Shown here: positions 13,700 to 19,922 of the stretch, piece after piece
Numbering within the stretch: position 1 is the first letter of the stretch
Layout: each line of letters starts with the position of its first letter
Assembly: GCA_035556515.1 (NCBI GenBank)
Contig: DATMEO010000139.1
Span: 1 to 20,086, forward strand
Direction: 5' to 3'
DNA length: 20,086 nt
DNA from: Gaiellasilicea sp035556515
GTDB taxonomy: Bacteria; Actinomycetota; Thermoleophilia; Gaiellales; Gaiellaceae
Notes under the pieces: model-generated
Told to the model about the DNA's origin: nothing
Database searches by the model: none
What the model saw: only the letters and a program-made list of their open reading frames with translations
Program-made: the position numbers and the translations under genes

Positions 13700-15954
13700 G
13701 CCGCGGCGGTCTCGCGCGCGCGGTCGCGGATGACGGCAGGCAAGCCGGCCGCGTCGAGCAGCAGTGCCGAACGGTGGACTGCCAGCGTCGACTCGGCGCC
13801 CTGGTTGTCGTTCGTCGTCTCCTCGCCGAGCCCGTCGCTGCAGCCGCCGGTCGCGAAGTCATAGAGCGGCTGGTGCAGCCGGTTGCGGCCGAGGAACCAG
13901 TCGAACGCCCGCTGGGCACGCAGCGCGTGCTCGGAATCGCCTGTGGCGGCGTATGCCGCCAGCTCCGCCGCCACGAATGCCGAGGCGTCGAGCGGCTGCT
14001 CGTCGCCCCCGCCGGGAGCCGGCTCCGTGCGATGCCGGCCATGGTGACCGGTCAGCCGGAGCGTTCCTTCGACGAGGCCGGACTCGTCGCCGAGCCAGCG
14101 AAGGGCATTCAGTCCGGTCTGCGTCAGATCCTCATGCCCGAGTGCGACGCCGCCGACGATCAGGGCGTGCGGCAGGCAGGCGTTGTCGTAGCTGAGCGCG
14201 TCCTCGAACCAGTGCCACTCGGGGTCGGCGTGCGCCTCGTATGCCGCGGCAAGCCCGTCGACCAGGCGCTCGAGCAGCTCCCGGGCCGCAGGCTGCAGCC
14301 GGTCCGGGTCGAGCCGCGCCAATCCGAGCACGGTGTAGGCGCCGGTTCGCAACGAGAGCTTCGAGTCGAGCGTGCCGACGATCTCGTCGAGCAGGCGGCG
14401 AGTGGGACCGACGACGGCGGGCACCCATGCCGTCGAGAGGATGTCACCCAAAGCCCAGACCGCGCGGCCGACGTGGTCACCGATGTGCGGCTCGTCGAGC
14501 CAACGCCGGTCGTAGCCCATGAAGTTGCGCATCCCGCGCTGCGGATCGGTTGCGTCCTGGAGAAATGCGAGCGAGCGGTAGACGATCGACGTCCACGTCT
14601 GCTCGTCGTCGCCGCGGCGTGCGAGCTCCAGCGCCACGACCGCGAGCCGCGCCACGTCGTCGACGCAGTAGCCGCTCTGGCGGTTCGGAATCACGCCGTT
14701 TGCGTGCTGAACGATGCCGACGTCGTCGACGAGCGTGAGCAGGTGGCCCGTGCGCATGCTCACGAGCTGTGGGTCGAGCCGGGCGAGCGGCCGGCGGCGG
14801 CGCGGCGCCAGCTCGACCGCCTCGCGCAGGACGGACGCCGTTGCCTCGGCGACGGACGGCCAGGCGAGCTCCGCTCCGATCCGACGGGCTTCGGCGCGGG
14901 CGGCCGCGAGTCGATCCGGCTCCTCGATGTAGCGGCAGACGGCGTCGGCGAGCGCTGCGGAGTCGCCGAACGGGACGATCTCGCCGGCGCCCGACGCAAG
15001 CAGGTCCTGCGCGTACCAGTACGGCGTCGAGACGACCGCGCAGCCGGCAGCGACTCCGAATGTGAGCGCGCCCGAGGCGATCTGCTCGCGCCCCTTGTAC
15101 GGCGTCACGAAGACGTCCGTTGCGGCGAGCAGGTCGGCGATCTCCTCGACCGCCAAGAAGCGGTCGTCGAATTCGACGTGATCCTCGAGGCCGAGCTCGA
15201 GCACGGCCTGCTCGAGCTTGAGCCGGTAGCGCTCGCCCTCCCGGTGTGCGACGTCGGGGTGGGTGCGACCTGCCACGACGTAGAGCACCTCGGGATGGCG
15301 GGCGACGATCGACGGCAAGGCCTCGATCACGGTTTCGATCCCCTTGCCGGCCGAGATCAGCCCGAAGGTCGAGAGCACGAATCGGTCGTCCTCCGCGGGG
15401 CTCTCCCCGGCGAGAGCCAGTGCGCGGGCCGCCGCGCGGCGCGCAAGCACGGTCGGCGCTCCGTGCGGTACGACACGAATCTTTTCTGCCTCGCACGACC
15501 CGCTCGCCACCAGAAGCCGCTTCGCGGTCTCCGTCATCACGATCACGAGCTCGGCCTGACGGCAGAGCCCCGTGAGCACGCTTGCCTGATGTGGCGTGGG
15601 CTCCGAGAGCACCGTGTGCAGGGTGACGACGAGCGGCTGCGAGAGATCCTGGGCCAGCGAGAGCACGTAGGCGCCGTCGTCGCCGCCGAAGATCCCGTAC
15701 TCGTGCTGGAGCAGGACGACGTCGACGTCGAGCCGGCCGAGGATCCTGGCCGCGCGTACGTAGTCGCCTCGGACCGCCTGCGCGATCGTGGCCACGAGCC
15801 CCGGCCGCTGGGGACGGTTCGGGTCGTTGACGACGACGACCTTCTCGACGCGGTCGATTCCGTCGACCCCGAGCAGCGCGGCGCGGACGTCGGCTGCGAA
15901 GGTGCCGATCCCGCAGGCACGCGGCGGATAGGTGGAGACGATCGCGGTTCGCAT
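13696..15954 (-). CDS. GT4 glycosyltransferase fused to a probable alpha/alpha-toroid domain
   Basis: The 752-aa product has two parts. Residues 1 to about 385 form a GT4 GT-B domain: TYPPRACGIGTFAADVRAAL with the glycine-rich loop, LLQHEYGIFGGDDGAYVL, LSTFGLISAGKGIETVIEAL, and ATDVFVTPYKGREQIASGAL followed by GVAAGCAVVSTPYWYAQDLL. The E-x7-E second glutamate is replaced by Thr, as seen in this subgroup. From about 390 to 745 there is a helical domain with conserved aromatic/acidic stretches (SGYCVDDVARLAVVALELAR, RNFMGYDRRWLDEPHIGDHV, WHWFEDALSYDNACLPHALI, NDNQGAESTLA) reminiscent of (alpha/alpha)6 six-hairpin glycosidases. Family assignment of this half is uncertain. The start at 15954 is 9 nt after the preceding stop and has no clear ribosome binding site, suggesting coupled translation. 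The stop overlaps the GH130 start. A combined synthesis/trimming role in one glycan pathway is likely. Confidence 0.85.
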   Translation of the reverse strand: MRTAIVSTYPPRACGIGTFAADVRAALLGVDGIDRVEKVVVVNDPNRPQRPGLVATIAQAVRGDYVRAARILGRLDVDVVLLQHEYGIFGGDDGAYVLSLAQDLSQPLVVTLHTVLSEPTPHQASVLTGLCRQAELVIVMTETAKRLLVASGSCEAEKIRVVPHGAPTVLARRAAARALALAGESPAEDDRFVLSTFGLISAGKGIETVIEALPSIVARHPEVLYVVAGRTHPDVAHREGERYRLKLEQAVLELGLEDHVEFDDRFLAVEEIADLLAATDVFVTPYKGREQIASGALTFGVAAGCAVVSTPYWYAQDLLASGAGEIVPFGDSAALADAVCRYIEEPDRLAAARAEARRIGAELAWPSVAEATASVLREAVELAPRRRRPLARLDPQLVSMRTGHLLTLVDDVGIVQHANGVIPNRQSGYCVDDVARLAVVALELARRGDDEQTWTSIVYRSLAFLQDATDPQRGMRNFMGYDRRWLDEPHIGDHVGRAVWALGDILSTAWVPAVVGPTRRLLDEIVGTLDSKLSLRTGAYTVLGLARLDPDRLQPAARELLERLVDGLAAAYEAHADPEWHWFEDALSYDNACLPHALIVGGVALGHEDLTQTGLNALRWLGDESGLVEGTLRLTGHHGRHRTEPAPGGGDEQPLDASAFVAAELAAYAATGDSEHALRAQRAFDWFLGRNRLHQPLYDFATGGCSDGLGEETTNDNQGAESTLAVHRSALLLDAAGLPAVIRDRARETAAA

Positions 15955-15963
15955 AGCGGGGGG

Positions 15964-16179
15964 TTAGGCCGCGTCTTCGAGCAGGAAGCAGATCTGGCCG
16001 GGAGCGGTCTCCCAGACCTTGACCGCGGCGTACTTCTCCGGCTGCTCGAGCTTGACCTGCTCCGCGAGCTGCAGGATCTCGCCGACGAGCTTCTCGAGCC
16101 GCACGTCGAGGACGACCGGCTCACCGGCGAGCGCGCGGTGGAACATCAGCCGCACCTCGTTGTCGTCGTTGACCCGCAT
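15964..16179 (-). CDS. 71-aa hypothetical protein in infA-like operon
   Basis: I do not recognise this family. The 71-residue product starts MRVNDDNEVRLMFHRALAGE, continues with a probable helix LEKLVGEILQLAEQVKLE, and ends KVWETAPGQICFLLEDAA. A strand-helix-strand arrangement is plausible; it is acidic overall and has no signal peptide or membrane segment. The frame is open further upstream through the cold-shock gene in another frame, but the ATG at 16179 is placed 5 nt after that gene's stop, as expected of an operon. The GT4-fusion gene begins 9 nt after its TAA. Codon use is typical of the window, supporting a real gene. Confidence 0.7.
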   Translation of the reverse strand: MRVNDDNEVRLMFHRALAGEPVVLDVRLEKLVGEILQLAEQVKLEQPEKYAAVKVWETAPGQICFLLEDAA

Positions 16180-16184
16180 CCGGC

Positions 16185-16433
16185 TCAGGAGGGCCCGCGC
16201 ATGACGCGGTGCGAGCGCAGGCGGGCGCGCCGCGGCGCGTCGTCCTCGCTCAGCGAGACCTCGACCGCGTGGCCCGGCTCGGCCGCGCGGAACGTCACCT
16301 CGACGCCGGCGCAGCGGCCGACGGGAGGCGCCTTGACGAAGTCTGCCGCGAGCACCTGGTAGGGCTCGCCGTCCTCGCACTCGATCATGCCGTCGCCACG
16401 GGTTTCGTTGAACCACCGCATCCGGCCGAGCAC
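16185..16433 (-). CDS. Degenerate cold-shock-domain protein
   Basis: The 82-aa product aligns with the cold-shock domain: GRMRWFNETRGDGMIECEDG corresponds to the canonical G-x-V-K-W-F-N-x-x-K-G-F-G-F-I strand pair, and VEVTFRAAEPGHAVEVSL matches the last strands. The RNA-binding patch is altered: RNP1 (KGFGFI) reads RGDGMI, and RNP2 (VFVHF) is replaced by a YQVLA-type stretch, so several stacking aromatics are missing. An Arg-rich tail (RRARLRSHRVMRG) follows. The OB fold is probably kept but nucleic-acid recognition is likely changed. The GTG at 16433 is preferred over ATG 16421 because it keeps residues before WFN at about the usual spacing. It starts 3 nt after the IF-1-like gene stops, so coupling is likely. 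Confidence 0.75.
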   Translation of the reverse strand: MLGRMRWFNETRGDGMIECEDGEPYQVLAADFVKAPPVGRCAGVEVTFRAAEPGHAVEVSLSEDDAPRRARLRSHRVMRGPS

Positions 16434-16436
16434 GGT

Positions 16437-16658
16437 TCAACGCTCCCGGTAGACGATGCGGCCGCGCGTCGGGTCGTACGGCGAGAGCTCGACCTTGACC
16501 TTGTCGCCCGGCGCCATCCGGATCCGGTAGCGCCGCATCTTGCCGGACGTGTACCCGATCGCTTCGTGGCCGTTCTCGAAGGCGATCTTGAACATGCCGC
16601 CGCCGAACGCCTCCAAAATCTCCCCGTCGAGCTCGACCTTCTCTTCCTTGACTCCCAT
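16437..16658 (-). CDS. infA: Translation initiation factor IF-1 (probable second copy)
   Basis: The 73-aa protein is a clear IF-1: EKVELDGEILEAFGGGMFKI, ENGHEAIGYTSGKMRRYRIR, then MAPGDKVKVELSPYD and PTRGRIVYRER, one S1-like OB fold of the family's exact size. IF-1 binds the 30S A site during initiation. The stretch after SGKMR reads RYRIR where most bacterial IF-1s have KNYIR, and the gene is not in the ribosomal-protein cluster (map-infA-rpmJ), so it is probably a paralogue. Whether another infA exists cannot be seen here. The ATG at 16658 has GGGAGG four nt upstream. It leads a five-gene operon with a cold-shock-like protein and carbohydrate enzymes, a very unusual neighbourhood. Confidence 0.93.
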   Translation of the reverse strand: MGVKEEKVELDGEILEAFGGGMFKIAFENGHEAIGYTSGKMRRYRIRMAPGDKVKVELSPYDPTRGRIVYRER

Positions 16659-16725
16659 GCTGCCTCCCTTCCGCATCGAGGCGACGCGGCGTCCGTTGTC
16701 AGGAAGCGGGGGGTCCCCTTTGCGC

Positions 16726-16744
16726 CCGCCTTCGCGCGAGGCGG
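16726..16744 (-). promoter_or_regulatory. Hairpin in the probable infA-like 5' leader
   Basis: CCGCCT-TCGCGCG-AGGCGG can form a 6-bp GC stem with a 7-nt loop, about 70 nt before the IF-1 start codon. It is in what would be the 5' untranslated leader. Given the cold-shock-type gene in the operon, RNA structure control is conceivable, but GC-rich DNA yields such stems easily. Confidence 0.3.
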
Positions 16745-16785
16745 TCACAGAGAAGGGCACGAAAGCGAACGGCCCCGGCACCCTC

Positions 16786-16830
16786 ATTCTACTCGATCCG
16801 GCCCGATATGGCCGGATTCGCGGCGGTCAA
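16786..16830. promoter_or_regulatory. Inverted repeat in divergent intergenic region, possible promoter/operator
   Basis: ATCCGGCC (16796-16803) and GGCCGGAT (16810-16817) form a perfect 8-bp inverted repeat with spacer CGATAT. Minus-strand TAGAAT (complement of 16786-16791) resembles a -10 box for the IF-1-like operon, and TTGACC (complement of 16825-16830) resembles a -35, but they are 33 bp apart, too far for one standard promoter. The region is the only candidate control region for the two divergent units (16658 leftward, 16946 rightward). The repeat looks like a dimeric operator; no regulator can be named. Confidence 0.4.
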
Positions 16831-16912
16831 CCGCACTCGGGAGAGCCGGGTTGCCCGACGCCGGCCCACCTGTCGGCCGCCTTCCGCCTCGCGGGCCGGC
16901 CTGTGATGTTGG

Positions 16913-16940
16913 GCGCACCTGTTCCCGTGCGCAAGAGGAG
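16913..16940 (+). promoter_or_regulatory. Inverted repeat and Shine-Dalgarno before the leader ORF
   Basis: GCGCAC (16913-16918) and GTGCGC (16927-16932) are perfect inverted repeats with an 8-nt spacer, ending two nt before AGAGGAG (16934-16940 region). AGGAG is five nt before the ATG at 16946, an ideal distance for the 12-codon ORF and out of frame for the hydrolase. In RNA the stem would sit directly upstream of the ribosome binding site. Confidence 0.5.
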
Positions 16941-16945
16941 CGACC

Positions 16946-16984
16946 ATGAATTCGAAGCCAATGCAACGCGCGACACCGGCATGA
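16946..16984 (+). CDS. 12-codon leader ORF coupled to the hydrolase
   Basis: ATG at 16946 begins MNSKPMQRATPA and a TGA stop at 16982-16984. The stop overlaps the probable start ATG of the hydrolase (16981) as ATGA. The leader has the only good ribosome binding site in the region (AGGAG, five nt spacing), while the hydrolase ATG has none, so ribosomes finishing the leader probably restart on the hydrolase. The peptide is not enriched in one amino acid, so classical attenuation is not suggested. If the hydrolase instead starts at the in-frame ATG 16906, this ORF would be a coincidence. Confidence 0.5.
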   Translation: MNSKPMQRATPA

Positions 16985-18270
16985 CCGTCGTCGCCACAAA
17001 CCTCCCGTCCCGGAGCGCCCTGGCGCGCTTCGCGACCGAGCGGCGGCTCGCTGTCGCCTCGCTCGCGCTCGTCGGTCTCCACGTCGCCGACGACAACTTC
17101 CTCCAGCCCGAGCCCGGCCTGTCTGCCGCCGACCACCTCGCAGGCGGGCTCGTGCAGCTCGGTCTGGTGGCCGCCGCGGCGTGGGCCTATCCACGCGTCC
17201 GGGCGGGCGCACGCGGGGCGCTGGCGCTCCTCTTCGGCTTCTTCGGCGTGCTCGCCGGCACCGAGGCCGTCTACTACACCGTGGCGGAAGGCGCGTCGGG
17301 AGACGACTTCACCGGGTTCCTGTCGCTGCTCGGAGGCTTTCTGCTGCTCGGCATCGGGGTCGTCACGCTCTGGCGCACGCGGCGCACCGACGACAGCCTC
17401 AGGCGCCGATCTCTGCGGCGCGGTCTCGTCCTTGTGGGCGCTGTCCTGCTGGTCGGAATCGTGCTGTTCCCGGCTTCGATCGCGTACGTGGTCACGCACA
17501 CTGCGCGAGCCGGCGTCCCGGCGCCAAACCTGGGCGCAACGCCCGAAGAGGTCTCCTTTACGACGAGCGACGGGCTGCGGCTCGAGGGCTGGTTCATCCC
17601 CTCGCGCAACGGCGCGACGGTGATCGCCTTCCCCGGCCGTTCCGGGCCGCAGAAGCACACCCGCATGCTCGTCAGCAACGGCTACGGCGTCCTCCTCTTC
17701 GACCGCCGCGGCGAGGGTGCGAGCGAGGGCGACCCGAACACCTTCGGCTGGGTCGGAGACCGCGACCTCCACGCTGCGACCGACTACCTTCGCAGCCGCC
17801 CGGACGTCGATCCCGACCGGATCGGCGGGATCGGTCTCTCCGTCGGCGGCGAGATGCTGATCCACGCGGCAGCGCACTCGGACGCGTTCAGGGCGATCGT
17901 CTCCGAGGGCGCCAGCGGGCAGTCGATCCGCGATCAGCTGAACAACACGAGCACGTTGGACGCCATCCTGGGCTTCTCCGCGGTGACCGCCGCGACAGCC
18001 GTGTTCACGAGCACGCTGCCCCCGCCGAGCCTGAAGGGCGAGGTCGCGAAGCTCGGGCCGGCCGCCGCGTTCTTCGTCTACGGCGAGAACGGCCAGGGCG
18101 GCAGCGAGGAGCAGCCCAACAAGGACTTCTACGCCGCCGCGCGCGGGCCGAAGCAGATCTGGGAGGTCCCGAACGGCCAGCACATCGCCGGGATCACCAC
18201 GGAACCGGCCGAGTACGAGCGCCGCATCGTCGGCTTCTTCGACCGCCACCTCCGGAAGGAGACACCATGA
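16981..18270 (+). CDS. Alpha/beta hydrolase with N-terminal membrane domain
   Basis: From the ATG at 16981 the protein has 429 aa. Residues 1 to about 175 contain four hydrophobic segments (around LAVASLALVGLHV, LVQLGLVAAAAWAY, ALALLFGFFGVLAG with LLGGFLLLGIGVVTLW, and LVLVGAVLLVGIVLFP). From about 190 comes an alpha/beta hydrolase: EVSFTTSDGLRLEGWFIPSR, VIAFPGRSG (oxyanion region), VLLFDRRGEGASEGDP, and the nucleophile elbow GLSVGG with Ser287. The catalytic His is probably His401 in VPNGQHIAG; the usual Asp after FFVYGE is not obvious (ENGQGGSEEQ). The substrate is unknown. A longer start at ATG 16906 is possible. A 12-codon leader overlaps its start, and the next membrane gene overlaps its stop (ATGA), so the two proteins are probably made together. 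Confidence 0.85.
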   Translation: MTVVATNLPSRSALARFATERRLAVASLALVGLHVADDNFLQPEPGLSAADHLAGGLVQLGLVAAAAWAYPRVRAGARGALALLFGFFGVLAGTEAVYYTVAEGASGDDFTGFLSLLGGFLLLGIGVVTLWRTRRTDDSLRRRSLRRGLVLVGAVLLVGIVLFPASIAYVVTHTARAGVPAPNLGATPEEVSFTTSDGLRLEGWFIPSRNGATVIAFPGRSGPQKHTRMLVSNGYGVLLFDRRGEGASEGDPNTFGWVGDRDLHAATDYLRSRPDVDPDRIGGIGLSVGGEMLIHAAAHSDAFRAIVSEGASGQSIRDQLNNTSTLDAILGFSAVTAATAVFTSTLPPPSLKGEVAKLGPAAAFFVYGENGQGGSEEQPNKDFYAAARGPKQIWEVPNGQHIAGITTEPAEYERRIVGFFDRHLRKETP

Positions 18271-18911
18271 CGCAGGTCCTGCTCCGCCGCAGCTTCCTCG
18301 TCGCCACGCCGCTGATCCTCGCCTTCGTGCTGTGGTTCCACCCGGCGGGCGGCTCGGACGTCTACGAAGACGTGCGCGAGGACGTGGGCGCGTGGTTGTT
18401 CGTCCACACCGTCTTCCTGTTCTTCGTGCCGCTGCTGGCGATCGCGACCTACCTGTTGTTGAGAGGAGTGGAGAGCCGTGCCGCGACCGTGAGCCGCGTC
18501 GCGCTCGTCTTCTTCCTCGTCTTCTACACCGCCTACGAGGCGACGGTGGGCGTCAGCACCGGCATCCTCGTCGACCACGCCAACGGGCTGCCGGCATCCG
18601 AGCAGGCGGTGGTCGCCGACGCGATCCAGGACCTGAACCGGAACCCGATCCTCACCGACCCGTCGGTCGCATTCGTGCTCGGCGGGCTCGGGTGGATCGT
18701 GGCGATGGTCGCGGCGGCAGTCGCCTTCCGTCGCACGGGGTCCGGGTGGCCGGTCACCCTGCTGCTGGGGTTCTCGGCGCTGTTCGCCGTCCACCCGCCG
18801 CCGGTGGGTCCGGTCGCCCTCGTTTGCTTCGCGATTGCGGCGGTGCTGATCGACCGTTCGAGGTCGGCTGTCGACGCGGAGGTGCCGGTGCCGGCGATCG
18901 CGGCGCGATGA
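18267..18911 (+). CDS. Multi-pass membrane protein, unknown function
   Basis: The 214-aa product has about six hydrophobic segments: around FLVATPLILAFVLWFHP, LFVHTVFLFFVPLLAIATYL, VSRVALVFFLVFYTAYEATV, VAFVLGGLGWIVAMVAAAVAF, WPVTLLLGFSALFAVHPPPV and PVALVCFAIAAVLI. Between the third and fourth is a soluble loop (HANGLPASEQAVVADAIQDL). I recognise no characterised family, although the size resembles small actinobacterial integral membrane proteins with the HPPxGP turn. The ATG at 18267 overlaps the hydrolase TGA and is preceded by GGAAGGAG within the hydrolase gene. The coupling suggests a functional pair with the membrane-bound hydrolase. Confidence 0.8.
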   Translation: MTQVLLRRSFLVATPLILAFVLWFHPAGGSDVYEDVREDVGAWLFVHTVFLFFVPLLAIATYLLLRGVESRAATVSRVALVFFLVFYTAYEATVGVSTGILVDHANGLPASEQAVVADAIQDLNRNPILTDPSVAFVLGGLGWIVAMVAAAVAFRRTGSGWPVTLLLGFSALFAVHPPPVGPVALVCFAIAAVLIDRSRSAVDAEVPVPAIAAR

Positions 18912-18968
18912 GTTTCGCCGGCTGGGGCTGTCCTACGTACGATGACGTGCATGCAGGAGTCGACGCCC

Positions 18969-19922
18969 ATGGCCGGTCTTGCCGCAGGGGAGCTCGAGCA
19001 GCGGCTCGAGCCGCACCGGAAGGAGCTGACCGCCTACTGCTACCGGATGCTCGCCTCGTCGTTCGAGGCCGAGGACGCGGTCCAGGAGACGTTCATTCGC
19101 GCCTGGCGCGGCTACGAGCGCTTCGAGGGCCGGGCGGCGCTGCGCTCGTGGCTCTACCGGATCGCGACCAACGTCTGCCTCGACATGCTCAACGGCCGGG
19201 AGCGCCGGGCGCGGCCGATGGACCTCGGGCCGGCTCAGGAGCCCATCGCGTCCAACCTCAACGTCCTTCCGGAAGTGACGTGGATTCAGCCGATCCCCGA
19301 TCCGGCGGTCGAGGTCGAGTCACGTGAGACGATCCGGCTCGCGTTCGTCGCTGCGCTGCAGCACCTGCCGCCGCGCCAGCGCGCCGCGCTGATCCTCTGC
19401 GAGGTCTTGCGCTGGAAGGCGAGTGAGGTCGCGGAGCTCCTCGAGACCAGCGTCGCGTCCGTGAACAGCTCGCTCCAGCGGGCCCGCGCGACGCTCGAGG
19501 CCGGCAACGTCGCCGCCCTCGACACGCCGCCCTCGGTCGACGCGGCGGACGCCGAGCTGCTCGCGCGTTATGTCGACGCATTCGAGCGCTACGACATGGA
19601 AGCGCTCACGGCTCTGATCCACGAGGACGCGACGCAGTCGATGCCGCCGTTCGACATGTGGCTGAGCGGCCGCGACGACGTCTTCAGCTGGTGGTTCGGC
19701 CCCGGGATCGCGTGCCGCGGCTCCCGTGTGATCCCGACCGTGTCCGCAAACGGCTCGCCCGCGTTCGGCCAGTACAAGCCGAGCGAGTCGGGATCGGGCT
19801 TCGACCCGTGGGCGCTGCAGGTGCTGGAGATCGAGGACGGGCGCATCGTCGAGCTCACGTTCTTCCTCGAGACCGACACCGTCTTCCCGCTCTTCGGGCT
19901 CCCGCCCCGGCTCGACAGCTAG
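18969..19922 (+). CDS. ECF sigma factor with SnoaL-like C-terminal domain (SigG/SigX5 type)
   Basis: The protein (317 aa from 18969) has sigma region 2 (ELTAYCYRMLASSFEAEDAV, QETFIRAWRGYERFEG, LRSWLYRIATNVCLDMLNGR), a linker with RRARPMDLGPAQEP and PDPAVEVESRETIRLA, and region 4 (LQHLPPRQRAALILCEVLRW, KASEVAELLETSVASVNSSL, QRARATL). A C-terminal SnoaL_2/NTF2-like domain (about 200-310: LARYVDAFERYDMEALTALI, MPPFDMWLSGRDDVFSWWF) replaces a separate anti-sigma factor in regulating such sigmas. This layout is that of the SigG/TIGR02960 group. Possible starts are ATG 18942, 18951 and 18969; the last is favoured by AGGAG nine nt upstream. No anti-sigma gene is adjacent. The stop overlaps the convergent STAS gene stop by 3 nt. 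Confidence 0.9.
   Translation: MAGLAAGELEQRLEPHRKELTAYCYRMLASSFEAEDAVQETFIRAWRGYERFEGRAALRSWLYRIATNVCLDMLNGRERRARPMDLGPAQEPIASNLNVLPEVTWIQPIPDPAVEVESRETIRLAFVAALQHLPPRQRAALILCEVLRWKASEVAELLETSVASVNSSLQRARATLEAGNVAALDTPPSVDAADAELLARYVDAFERYDMEALTALIHEDATQSMPPFDMWLSGRDDVFSWWFGPGIACRGSRVIPTVSANGSPAFGQYKPSESGSGFDPWALQVLEIEDGRIVELTFFLETDTVFPLFGLPPRLDS

Noticed and set aside
13774..16362. 862-codon plus-strand frame opposite the GT4 fusion and small operon genes
   Set aside because: The minus strand carries recognisable GT4, cold-shock and other motifs; the plus-strand product is compositionally biased with no motif.
15964..16440. 158-codon reading of the 71-aa gene extending upstream through the cold-shock gene
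   Set aside because: The upstream part is the cold-shock gene read out of frame (Arg-rich); the ATG at 16179 fits the operon spacing.
16540..16980. Longer N-terminal extension of the hydrolase to 16540
   Set aside because: It runs antisense over the IF-1-like gene; IF-1 is unmistakable, so only starts at 16906 or 16981 are reasonable.
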